From: Ruminococcus flavefaciens | Lineage (GTDB): Bacteria; Bacillota; Clostridia; Oscillospirales; Ruminococcaceae | DNA: 64,000 nucleotides | Reading direction: 5' to 3' | Assembly: GCF_900116855.1 (NCBI RefSeq) | Contig: NZ_UETD01000015.1 | Span: 35,796 to 99,795, forward strand | Part shown: one piece after another, positions 1 through 7,093 of the stretch | How positions within the stretch are numbered: the stretch's first letter is position 1 | Layout: every line of letters begins with the position of its first letter | Notes under the pieces: model-generated | Told to the model about the DNA's origin: nothing | Databases searched by the model: none | The model's input: the letters and a program-made list of their open reading frames with translations, nothing else | Translations under genes and position numbers: made by a program

Positions 1-59
1 CGGATATACAGGCGCTGCTCTCGGGCAGCATCGAAAAAAACGAAAGTGAGAAAGGCGAT

Positions 60-422
60 ATGAAAAAACTCAGATTTTATGTATGCAGAGACTGCGGCAA
101 CATCATCACGGCGACTTCAGACGCGGCAGTGACCTGCTGCGGAAGCAGGCTCTCGCCCATTGAAGCTAAAAAGGCAGATGAGAACCATCAGCTGAAGGTG
201 GAGGACATCGGCGGCGAGTGGTATATAACCTCCGACCATCCCATGACCAAGGAGCACTACATCTCCTTCGCGGCATATGTGTCCGACAGCAGCGTAATGA
301 TGTTCAGGCAGTATCCCGAATGGCAGGTGAACATCACTATCCCCATGTACCGCTCGGGAAAACTGGTGTGGTACTGCAATGAATGCGGGCTCCTCTGTCA
401 GGAGCTTCGTCCGAAGCGATAA
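60..422 (+). CDS. Desulfoferrodoxin/superoxide-reductase-like protein
   Basis: Small protein of 120 residues. It has an N-terminal CxxCGN zinc/iron knuckle (residues 9-13), a GGEWYITSDHPMTKEHYISF block about residues 51-70, and a C-terminal YCNECGLLC segment. The HPMTxEHYI block is typical of the iron-binding domain of desulfoferrodoxin and neelaredoxin, which reduce superoxide in anaerobes. In that family the last ligands lie in a CNxH motif; here the position reads CNEC, so the active site may be altered and the protein may only bind metal. The start at 60 has an AAAGG-like ribosome site, but the frame stays open to the window edge, so a longer N-terminal extension cannot be excluded. A strong terminator follows. 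Confidence 0.6.
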   Translation: MKKLRFYVCRDCGNIITATSDAAVTCCGSRLSPIEAKKADENHQLKVEDIGGEWYITSDHPMTKEHYISFAAYVSDSSVMMFRQYPEWQVNITIPMYRSGKLVWYCNECGLLCQELRPKR

Positions 423-427
423 TAAAT

Positions 428-472
428 AAACGCCGCAGCAATTCCGATAGTCACGGAAATACTGCGGCGTTT
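428..472 (+). terminator. Intrinsic terminator after the desulfoferrodoxin-like gene
   Basis: Eleven-base inverted repeat AAACGCCGCAG / CTGCGGCGTTT with a 23-base loop region, seven bases after the stop codon. The arms carry A and T tails, so it can act in both directions. Confidence 0.8.
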
Positions 473-475
473 CTG

Positions 476-504
476 TTGACACAGCGCCACTGTCGTGTTA
501 AAAT
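476..504 (+). promoter_or_regulatory. Sigma-70-type promoter for the DUF4846 gene
   Basis: TTGACA at 476-481 and TAAAAT at 499-504, separated by 17 bases. The start codon at 543 has an AGAGGAGGC ribosome site at 527-535. Confidence 0.75.
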
Positions 505-542
505 TATAGATATACATCCCCACCATAGAGGAGGCAATTACC

Positions 543-1466
543 ATGAAAAGCAACAACATCGAAAAGCCAAAGGGCAAAAAGCGCGGCTTACGCATACTTC
601 TGCTGATAATACTTCTCGCAGCGCTTATGACTGCCGTTTATATACGCTGCAATCCCAAGTGGAAAGCCGCAGAGCTGACCATTGAGCCTGCGGGAAGATT
701 TTACGACATAGAGTCATTGGTACCCGAGGGCAAGACCCTTGAAACGAGGATAGCTCCCCCCGAGGGCTTCACCCGTGTACCTGCCCCGGAGGGCAGCTTC
801 GGAGCTTATCTCCGCAGCTATCCCCTGCTCCCCGATGATATCAAGCTCCCCGTCTTTGACGGCTCCACCATTGACAGCTCGGATGTGGCTGCTATCTTTG
901 ATATAAGCCTCGGCGACGAGGGCTACCAGCAGTGCGCTGACAGTGTCATAAGGCTTTACAGCGACTATTTCTATGAGAACAAGCAGTACGACAAAATAAA
1001 CTTCATGTTCTCAAACGGCGACGAGTGCAGCTACGACCGCTGGCGCAAGGGCAAGCGCTTTCTCGCCTTCGGCAGCTTTTCTGCGGAGATACCTGCGGGA
1101 CTTCCCGACGACAGCGAGCAGCAGTACAGGAACTACCTCAAGGAGGTAATGCGCTATGCAGGCACTCTCTCGCTGCAAAAGGAGTCGGAGGTCATCCCTG
1201 CTGATGAGCTCCGCGTAGGCGATATAATATGCAACGACACCCATGTTGTCCTCATAGCCGATGAAGCTGTCAACGAAAACGGCGAGAAATGCTACCTTAT
1301 CGGTCAGAGCTTCATTCCTGCGGTATGCTTCCATATCCTGACCCACACAGAGGGCAAGGTCACCTCGCCGTGGTTCACTCAGGAGCAGCTCTCTCAGGAC
1401 TCCTTCGTGGTGGGCTCCTTCAGATTTGAAAAGGACAATATCCGCCGCTGGAAAGAGGGCTTCTGA
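543..1466 (+). CDS. DUF4846 domain-containing membrane-anchored protein
   Basis: 307 residues. A basic N-terminus and one hydrophobic helix (about residues 17-35) anchor it outside the membrane. The body carries the DUF4846 signature: APPEGFTRVPAPEGSFGAYLRSYPL early, a tyrosine-rich YSDYFYENKQYDKINFMFSNG segment, and a late VLIADEAVNENGEKCYLIGQSF block. The domain's biochemical role is not known to me; the family occurs as lipoproteins or anchored proteins in Bacteroidetes and Firmicutes. It has its own promoter and is followed within about 40 bases by the DUF4241 gene, so the two, and possibly the CotH gene, may share a transcript. Confidence 0.75.
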   Translation: MKSNNIEKPKGKKRGLRILLLIILLAALMTAVYIRCNPKWKAAELTIEPAGRFYDIESLVPEGKTLETRIAPPEGFTRVPAPEGSFGAYLRSYPLLPDDIKLPVFDGSTIDSSDVAAIFDISLGDEGYQQCADSVIRLYSDYFYENKQYDKINFMFSNGDECSYDRWRKGKRFLAFGSFSAEIPAGLPDDSEQQYRNYLKEVMRYAGTLSLQKESEVIPADELRVGDIICNDTHVVLIADEAVNENGEKCYLIGQSFIPAVCFHILTHTEGKVTSPWFTQEQLSQDSFVVGSFRFEKDNIRRWKEGF

Positions 1467-1507
1467 TACACACAAACAGTCTGTACATTCATTGAAAGGA
1501 GCAGCCT

Positions 1508-2533
1508 ATGAATATAAAGGAAGTTTTTGATGCAAATCTGAAGTTTATCGGGCAGATGGAGCTTGATGCAGACCTCATGGACCGCACATTTGCCAAGACC
1601 GAGACCCGTGACCATTTTGTCATCGGCACAGTGGACCTGCCCACAGGCAGGATAAGAGTAGGGGACGCTCTGGCGTATATGGGCACAAAGGAGGCAAGTC
1701 CCGAGCTCAACAGGACAGTGCCAAAGGGCTCCTATCCCGTGGAGCTGGCGTTCATCACCACCCGATTTGACACAATAAGGATAACTGCCGCAAGGATAAA
1801 GCTCAGCGAGGAAAGGGCTGTGCGGTACGAGCTGGCAGAGCCTACACACGAGACAACTGCTTTCCATTGCAGCGACGGCGACCTGACAGGCTTCCCCGTA
1901 GACGCAGGAATGATGGGCTTTATGGACGCTTCTGTCATGGATGAGTATTCGGATTTTCTCCACAGCTGGCACAGGGACAATCCCGACAAGAACCACTACG
2001 ACGATTATTTCGCCGCCCTTTTTAACGAGAGCTATGAGAAGCTTCCGCAGTACCAGAGAGCCGGCGGAGACTTTATTGAGTGGACCGTTCCCGAAACAGG
2101 CCACAGGCTCACCATGAACGCCACAGGCTTCGGCGACGGCTTTTACCAGATATTCTGGGGCATCGACAAGAACGGAGATATCTGTGAGGTGACTGTTCCT
2201 CTGATAGATGCGGACCTCCTCGACCGTGCCGACAGCGAATACCTTGAGGTCTGGGACGGCATTGAAGCCTGCATAGTCACAAACAACATCGCCGACGGCG
2301 GCGATATCGCCTATATGTGCCGCGAGGAGTCGTCTGACGGAAGCTTTAACGGCTGGGTGTTCTACGGCTATGACGAGGGCGAGGATTACTGGGCAGATGC
2401 AGATAATTTCTGCCTTTACAGCACACACGGTCTCGCAGGACGCTTCCCCGAGATAATACCGCTCCTGCACTCCCCCGAGGGCTCAGCCTACGTCAGGGAC
2501 GAAGACGGTATTTTTATAGCCGATGAGCAGTAA
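1508..2533 (+). CDS. DUF4241-DUF2185 (Imm33-like) fusion protein
   Basis: 341 residues, cytoplasmic, no signal peptide. Residues about 25-240 match DUF4241: TGRIRVGDALAYMG, PKGSYPVELAFI, GFPVDAGMMGFMD, TMNATGFGDGFYQIFWG. Residues about 255-340 match DUF2185, also called Imm33: ACIVTNNIADGGDIAYMCRE, GWVFYGYDEGEDYWAD, and a closing GSAYVRDEDGIF. Imm33 is a predicted immunity domain of polymorphic-toxin systems, and DUF4241 proteins often stand beside such genes. No toxin gene is adjacent, so it would be an orphan immunity-type protein. GAAAGGAG ribosome site just upstream. The domain calls rest on remembered family signatures. Confidence 0.7.
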   Translation: MNIKEVFDANLKFIGQMELDADLMDRTFAKTETRDHFVIGTVDLPTGRIRVGDALAYMGTKEASPELNRTVPKGSYPVELAFITTRFDTIRITAARIKLSEERAVRYELAEPTHETTAFHCSDGDLTGFPVDAGMMGFMDASVMDEYSDFLHSWHRDNPDKNHYDDYFAALFNESYEKLPQYQRAGGDFIEWTVPETGHRLTMNATGFGDGFYQIFWGIDKNGDICEVTVPLIDADLLDRADSEYLEVWDGIEACIVTNNIADGGDIAYMCREESSDGSFNGWVFYGYDEGEDYWADADNFCLYSTHGLAGRFPEIIPLLHSPEGSAYVRDEDGIFIADEQ

Positions 2534-2545
2534 CAGGAGAGCTAT

Positions 2546-4321
2546 ATGAAACACAGACACACAGCAGCAAGTATACTGCTTGCACTTACTGTCAGCTTTG
2601 TCACATTTTCGGCGGCCTCGTGCTCCGATAAAAAGGCGAACAGCAGCAGCTCTCCCCCGGTATTCGGGGAAACAGCCCCGGAAGCAGCAGTTCCCCTTGA
2701 CGCCGAGGGAATGCACTTCTCCGCAAAAAGCGGCTTCTATAATAACGGCTTTTCCCTTACCATCACCGCAGACGACGGCGCGGACATTTACTACACCCTT
2801 GACGGCAGCATCCCCACTGCCGACAGCACGAAATACACCTCTCCCATAGAGATAAAGGACGCCTCCTCGGAGGAAAACAGGCTCAGTGCCCGTAAAGACA
2901 TCGCTCAACCCATAGACGCCGCAGAAGATTTCGTTCCCAAGTCCGCGGTGGACAAAGCAACGGTGGTAAGAGCCGTTGCCATCGGCAAAAACGGTGAGCA
3001 GAGCCCTGTGGTATCGAACACCTATTTCGTAGGATTTGCCGACAAGGCGGACTACTACAAAAAATGCAAGGTAGTCTCACTCATGACCGATGAGGGAAAC
3101 CTCTTTGACCCTGAAAAAGGCATATATGTAACGGGAAAGGTATATGACGACTGGAAAAAGGGCTCAGACTATGACCCTGAGGCTCATGAATGGGAGATAC
3201 CTGCGAACTACTCGCAGAAGGGCAGGGACTGGGAGCGTGAGGCTGAGATACAGTTCTTTGAGGGCGGACAGCCCGTCATGCAGCAGAATGTGGGGATACG
3301 CATACACGGCGGCGCCACGCGGTCCTATTCCCAGAAAAGCTTCAACGTGTACGCAAGGAGCGATTACGGCGCTCCCAAGCTGGAATACGACCTGTTCTCG
3401 GGAAAAGTGAAGAACAGCACGGACGGCTCTCCCGTTACGGTGTTCGACAGCTTTGTTCTCCGCAACGGCGGAAACGACGCCTACTTCACACGCTTCCGAG
3501 ACAAGCTCATACAGTCCCTTGTCTCGGACAGGGAGTTCCTCACTCAGGGCATGGAGCCCTGCATAGTCTTTATCGACGGCGAGTTCTGGGGACATTATGA
3601 GATAACGGAAAAAATGGACGCAGACTTTGTGAGCGCACATTACGGCGTACCTGCAAAGGATATCTGCATCATAAAGAGAGAAGCTCTCGATGACGGCTCG
3701 GAGGAGACCTTTGCGGAATGGAAAGAGCTCCGCAAATGGATACAGAGTACCGATCTCTCCGTTCAGGCAAATTACGATGAGCTCTGCAAGCACATAGATA
3801 TGCAGGGCTTCATGGACTACATAAGCACCGAGATATACATAGACAACTGCGACTGGGGCGAGCCGAATACCGCTTTCTGGAAGGCTGAGACCGCCGACGA
3901 AAGCTCTCCCTATGCCGACGGCAAATGGCGGTTCATACTGTTCGATACCGAGTACAGCTCGGGTATCTACGGCGAGGCTCTGTCCTACAACAACAGCCTT
4001 GAAAGGCTCATGGAGAGCGACTGCTTCCTCGCAGACCTGTTCAACGGAGCGCTGAAGAATGAGGGCTTCCGCAAGCAGTTCGCAGAGACCTTCAGAGATA
4101 TCGCTGAAAACAACTTCGGCGCCGAAAAGGTCACTGCCGAGGCAGACAGGCTCTCGGAGGAATACCGACAGATGGCCATTGACACCTACGACCGCTTCTG
4201 GAGCGGCTGGGCAGGCGGCTCCGCTGCGGATATGAACTACGAGTCCGCAGTAAGCTCCCTCAGAAGCTTCTTTGAGCAGAGACACGACTATATAACAATG
4301 TATCTCGACAGCATAATGTGA
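2546..4321 (+). CDS. CotH kinase family lipoprotein with chitobiase-like domain
   Basis: 591 residues. A lipoprotein signal ends in a lipobox with cysteine near residue 27 (FSAASC), so it is exported and lipid-anchored. Residues about 50-95 form a chitobiase/beta-hexosaminidase C-terminal type domain (IYYTLDGSIPTADSTKYTSP). The rest is a CotH-like kinase: GIRIHGGATRSYSQKSF, SFVLRNGGNDAYFTRFRDKL, FIDGEFWGHYEITEKMD and WRFILFDTEYSSGIYG. In the Bacillus protein the corresponding late acidic motif binds metal/ATP. CotH-like kinases phosphorylate secreted proteins; in Ruminococcus they are often tied to cellulosome or surface proteins. The gene begins 13 bases after the DUF4241 stop with a CAGGAGAG ribosome site, so an operon is likely. 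Confidence 0.85.
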   Translation: MKHRHTAASILLALTVSFVTFSAASCSDKKANSSSSPPVFGETAPEAAVPLDAEGMHFSAKSGFYNNGFSLTITADDGADIYYTLDGSIPTADSTKYTSPIEIKDASSEENRLSARKDIAQPIDAAEDFVPKSAVDKATVVRAVAIGKNGEQSPVVSNTYFVGFADKADYYKKCKVVSLMTDEGNLFDPEKGIYVTGKVYDDWKKGSDYDPEAHEWEIPANYSQKGRDWEREAEIQFFEGGQPVMQQNVGIRIHGGATRSYSQKSFNVYARSDYGAPKLEYDLFSGKVKNSTDGSPVTVFDSFVLRNGGNDAYFTRFRDKLIQSLVSDREFLTQGMEPCIVFIDGEFWGHYEITEKMDADFVSAHYGVPAKDICIIKREALDDGSEETFAEWKELRKWIQSTDLSVQANYDELCKHIDMQGFMDYISTEIYIDNCDWGEPNTAFWKAETADESSPYADGKWRFILFDTEYSSGIYGEALSYNNSLERLMESDCFLADLFNGALKNEGFRKQFAETFRDIAENNFGAEKVTAEADRLSEEYRQMAIDTYDRFWSGWAGGSAADMNYESAVSSLRSFFEQRHDYITMYLDSIM

Positions 4322-4356
4322 TGACCTAAGAGCAATATGAAAGGCAGGTAAGTTCA

Positions 4357-4800
4357 ATGAAAACACTGGTAGCATATTTCAGCGCAGAGACAGGTAAGAC
4401 AAGAAAGATAGCAGAGGAGCTGGCAAAGTCCGCAGGTGCAGACCTCTACGAGATAAAGCCTGCGGAGCCATACAGCGCCGCCGACCTGAAATGGGTAAAT
4501 CCCCTTGCAAGGTGCAACCGCGAAAAGCTCGGCAGGAAGGACGTTCCCGTATCGGGAAAGGTCAGCGGCTGGGAGGAATATGACACGATATACCTCGGCT
4601 TCCCCATCTGGTATTACGGAGCTCCCAACGTGGTCAATACCTTCTGCGGGGACTATGACTGGACGGGAAAGACAATACATATCTTCGCCACATCGGGCAG
4701 CAGCGGCATAGGCAAAACTGCCGAAAAGCTTGCCCCGTACATAAAGGGCGGAGAAATAGCCGACGCCAAAAGAGTGACCTCCGCTTCCGAGGTGCTCTGA
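4357..4800 (+). CDS. Flavodoxin-family protein
   Basis: 147 residues. FMN-phosphate loop AYFSAETGKTRKIAEEL at residues 5-21, a GFPIWYYGAPNVV isoalloxazine loop about residues 76-88, and FATSGSSGIG near residue 109. These mark a short-chain flavodoxin, a soluble one-electron or hydride carrier. It follows the CotH gene by 35 bases on the same strand with a modest AGGCAGG ribosome site. It resembles the flavodoxin at 12688-13143 in motif layout but not closely in sequence. The C-terminus is slightly shorter than many relatives. Confidence 0.85.
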   Translation: MKTLVAYFSAETGKTRKIAEELAKSAGADLYEIKPAEPYSAADLKWVNPLARCNREKLGRKDVPVSGKVSGWEEYDTIYLGFPIWYYGAPNVVNTFCGDYDWTGKTIHIFATSGSSGIGKTAEKLAPYIKGGEIADAKRVTSASEVL

Positions 4801-4804
4801 ACCC

Positions 4805-4833
4805 TTGACACTCCCTGCAAACCGTGATATAAT
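4805..4833 (+). promoter_or_regulatory. Consensus promoter of the MATE transporter leader
   Basis: Perfect TTGACA (4805-4810) and TATAAT (4828-4833) with a 17-base spacer, starting directly after the flavodoxin stop. A transcript would begin near 4840, about 100 bases before the MATE start. Confidence 0.9.
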
Positions 4834-4840
4834 GGAAAAG

Positions 4841-4928
4841 TTGGTTCGGAGGGCAAAACATTCGACGGAAATGCAATGCCGGATAAGACCGCGGGCTGAA
4901 ATGCCTGCTGTTTTGTCCGGCTTTTTTT
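4841..4928 (+). promoter_or_regulatory. Leader with terminator/antiterminator switch (attenuator or unassigned riboswitch)
   Basis: The leader contains a long terminator hairpin. Arm 4878-4889 pairs with 4909-4921, an inner GCGGGC/GCCTGC stem (4891-4896 with 4903-4908) is capped by TGAAAT, and seven T follow (4922-4928). Upstream, GGGCAAAAC at 4851-4859 is complementary over nine bases, one of them a G-U pair, to GTTTTGTCC at 4910-4918, the 3' arm of that terminator, so an alternative antiterminator fold is possible. This is the geometry of transcription attenuation. I do not recognise a known riboswitch consensus. An in-frame ATG at 4871 could make a short leader peptide but has no good ribosome site. 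Confidence 0.7.
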
Positions 4929-4939
4929 ATGGAGGTACT

Positions 4940-6277
4940 ATGGAAAAGAACGATTTTACAAGCGGAGCGATACTGCCAAAGCTGCTGAAATTCATGCTGC
5001 CTGTGCTGTTCGCCATGTTCCTGCAATCGCTGTACGGTGCGGTGGACCTGCTGGTGGTGGGAAGATTCAGCGATAACGCGGCTGTATCCGCGGTTTCAAC
5101 GGGCTCACAGATAATAATGACCCTGACCAATATCCTCGTGAGCTTCTCAATGGGCATAACCGTTGCCGTGGGGCAGAAAATAGGTCAGAAGCGCCCGAAG
5201 GACGCGGCTCGGACCATAGGCACGGGACTGGTCATCTTCGCCGCTGCGGGACTGCTGCTGACTGTCATCAGCGTCATAGGCGCGGAGATTCTGGCAAAGA
5301 TAATGAACGCTCCCGCGGAAGCCTTTGACGTCACCGCAGGCTATATACGCATTTGCGGCGCAGGCTTTCTCATCATAACCGCGTACAACCTGCTGGGAAG
5401 TATATTCCGCGGTCTCGGCGACTCAAAAACTCCCCTCATCGCCGTGGGTATCGCCTGCATTTTCAATATCATCGGCGACCTTTTTTTCGTGGCGGTGCTT
5501 CACCTCGGCGCAAACGGAGCCGCTCTGGCTACTGTCCTCGCTCAGCTTATAAGCGTTCTTATCTCCCTTATCATCATACGACGCACAAAGCTTCCCTTTG
5601 AGTTCCACAGGTCAGATATCAGGATGAACAATGTCTGCGCGAAGGCTATATTCCGCATAGGGACTCCCATAGCCCTGCAGGACCTCCTTGTGGGAGTCTC
5701 CTTCCTTGTAATGCTTGCCATTGTCAATAAGATAGGACTTACTGCCTCGGCAGGTGTGGGCGTTGCGGAAAAGGTTTGCGCCTTCATCATGCTGGTACCT
5801 GCGGCATTCATGCAGTCCATGTCAGCATTTGTGGCGCAGAATTACGGTGCAGGCAAGGCTGACCGCGCAAAGCAGGCGCTGAAAACAGGCATCGCGGTCT
5901 CCTTTGTGTTCGGATTTATGATGTTCCTGCTGACATTCTTCCGCGGAGACCTCCTTGCAGGCATTTTCTCGGGGGACCGTGAAGCGGTCCTCAATGCGTG
6001 GGACTACCTGAAAGCCTACGCAATCGACTGCCTGCTGACCTGTTTCCTGTTCTGCTTCATAGGCTACTACAACGGCATACAAAAGACCACATTTGTTATG
6101 ATACAGGGCATCTGCGGCGCCTTCTGCATAAGGATACCCGTGGCATTCATCATGCAGCACATCGGCGGCGGCTCCCTTTTCCTCATAGGACTTGCCACCC
6201 CCTGCTCCACCATTATTCAGATAATCATGTGCTTTGCGGTATATGCATATCTGAGCAGAAAGCGAAGCTCCGAATAA
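4940..6277 (+). CDS. MATE family multidrug/cation antiporter
   Basis: About 445 residues with roughly twelve hydrophobic helices. It opens with FTSGAILPKLLKFMLPVLFA and continues LYGAVDLLVVGRFSDNAAVSAVSTGSQI, the usual first-lobe signature of MATE exporters, which use Na+ or H+ gradients to extrude cationic compounds. AFVAQNYGAGKADRAK (second lobe) supports the call. The start at 4940 is chosen because GGAGG lies at 4931-4935, just after the leader terminator; upstream codons in this frame belong to the leader RNA. The substrate cannot be told from sequence. Expression is probably controlled by the attenuator in front. Confidence 0.9.
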   Translation: MEKNDFTSGAILPKLLKFMLPVLFAMFLQSLYGAVDLLVVGRFSDNAAVSAVSTGSQIIMTLTNILVSFSMGITVAVGQKIGQKRPKDAARTIGTGLVIFAAAGLLLTVISVIGAEILAKIMNAPAEAFDVTAGYIRICGAGFLIITAYNLLGSIFRGLGDSKTPLIAVGIACIFNIIGDLFFVAVLHLGANGAALATVLAQLISVLISLIIIRRTKLPFEFHRSDIRMNNVCAKAIFRIGTPIALQDLLVGVSFLVMLAIVNKIGLTASAGVGVAEKVCAFIMLVPAAFMQSMSAFVAQNYGAGKADRAKQALKTGIAVSFVFGFMMFLLTFFRGDLLAGIFSGDREAVLNAWDYLKAYAIDCLLTCFLFCFIGYYNGIQKTTFVMIQGICGAFCIRIPVAFIMQHIGGGSLFLIGLATPCSTIIQIIMCFAVYAYLSRKRSSE

Positions 6278-6281
6278 AAAC

Positions 6282-6316
6282 AAGAGCCTGATGAGCAAAA
6301 ACTCTTCAGGCTCTTT
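6282..6316. terminator. Bidirectional terminator between MATE and lipoprotein genes
   Basis: AAGAGCCTGA at 6282-6291 pairs with TCAGGCTCTT at 6306-6315, followed by T residues on the plus strand. The convergent gene at 6379-7044 can use it too. Confidence 0.8.
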
Positions 6317-6378
6317 TCGGTTTCACATCCTTGAAACTTCTTTATTATTTTGTGAGGGCAGATCACTGTCAGAGCATA

Positions 6379-7044
6379 TTATTGCAGATACCATTTATCG
6401 CCGAAAAGCTCAAATATCTCATCTGCCGACGGGTCATCGAGTCTTTTTGAAATACCCGGCTCAGAGCCGAGGAATACGAATTCCTCCCTGCCGTCCTTCA
6501 TTCTGACGCCGTACAGAGACTTTTCGGGGGCATCTGCAATTGCTGTGCCCTCTGTGATGACCTCTGCATCGGCATTTACCTGATATAAGCATTCCGCGCA
6601 CTGCTTCAATGTTTCATCATCGAAATACTCCATTGACTCAAATTCATCGTAATGCTCGATAAGATAGGCATATTCATCCTCCACGGGATACATCGGTTTC
6701 GTATCGGGGCGCTCGTAAACGTGCTTCATGCCCTTTCCGTCGATGAAATAGCCCTTTGAATACGGCTCGTCAAAAGAGGCGATCCACATCATGAACACTA
6801 TTTTCTGATCCGACCATACCTGATCGGTGTCATTTGAAGTGTCTGTCGGAACGGTCGTCTCGGGAGAGGATGTCGTGTCTGCCGAAACGGCAGTGTCGGT
6901 CTCTGCGGCAGTAGTCTCCTCATCGGCAGCAGTTGCTTCCGTAGGAGCGATCTCCGAGCCCGATGTGAGCTGTTCCTGATCGCCGCATCCCGACATCATT
7001 AGTGAAGCAGCTGCTATGATCCCTGTAAGTACTCTTTTTTTCAT
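6379..7044 (-). CDS. Hypothetical lipoprotein with acidic Thr/Ser linker
   Basis: 221 residues. A lipoprotein signal ends in SGC near residue 20 (MSGCGDQ), then a low-complexity stretch of T, E, A and D (about residues 25-75), as in linkers that lift a domain off the membrane. The C-terminal domain (about 80-221) has no motif I recognise; it is rich in acidic and aromatic residues (FMMWIASFDEPYSKGYF). The start has an AGGAGGG ribosome site. It lies 49 bases after the end of the M4 protease gene on the same strand, so it is probably co-transcribed and may be a surface partner or inhibitor; that is inference. Confidence 0.6.
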   Translation of the reverse strand: MKKRVLTGIIAAASLMMSGCGDQEQLTSGSEIAPTEATAADEETTAAETDTAVSADTTSSPETTVPTDTSNDTDQVWSDQKIVFMMWIASFDEPYSKGYFIDGKGMKHVYERPDTKPMYPVEDEYAYLIEHYDEFESMEYFDDETLKQCAECLYQVNADAEVITEGTAIADAPEKSLYGVRMKDGREEFVFLGSEPGISKRLDDPSADEIFELFGDKWYLQ

Positions 7045-7093
7045 GATACCCTCCTAAATTTTTCGGTTTTCAGTGATATGAAAAGTGGCGATA

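Noticed and set aside
4871..4939. N-terminal extension of the MATE transporter
   Set aside because: The frame runs through the leader terminator hairpin, whereas a GGAGG site directly precedes the start at 4940 and the MATE family's conserved start follows it.
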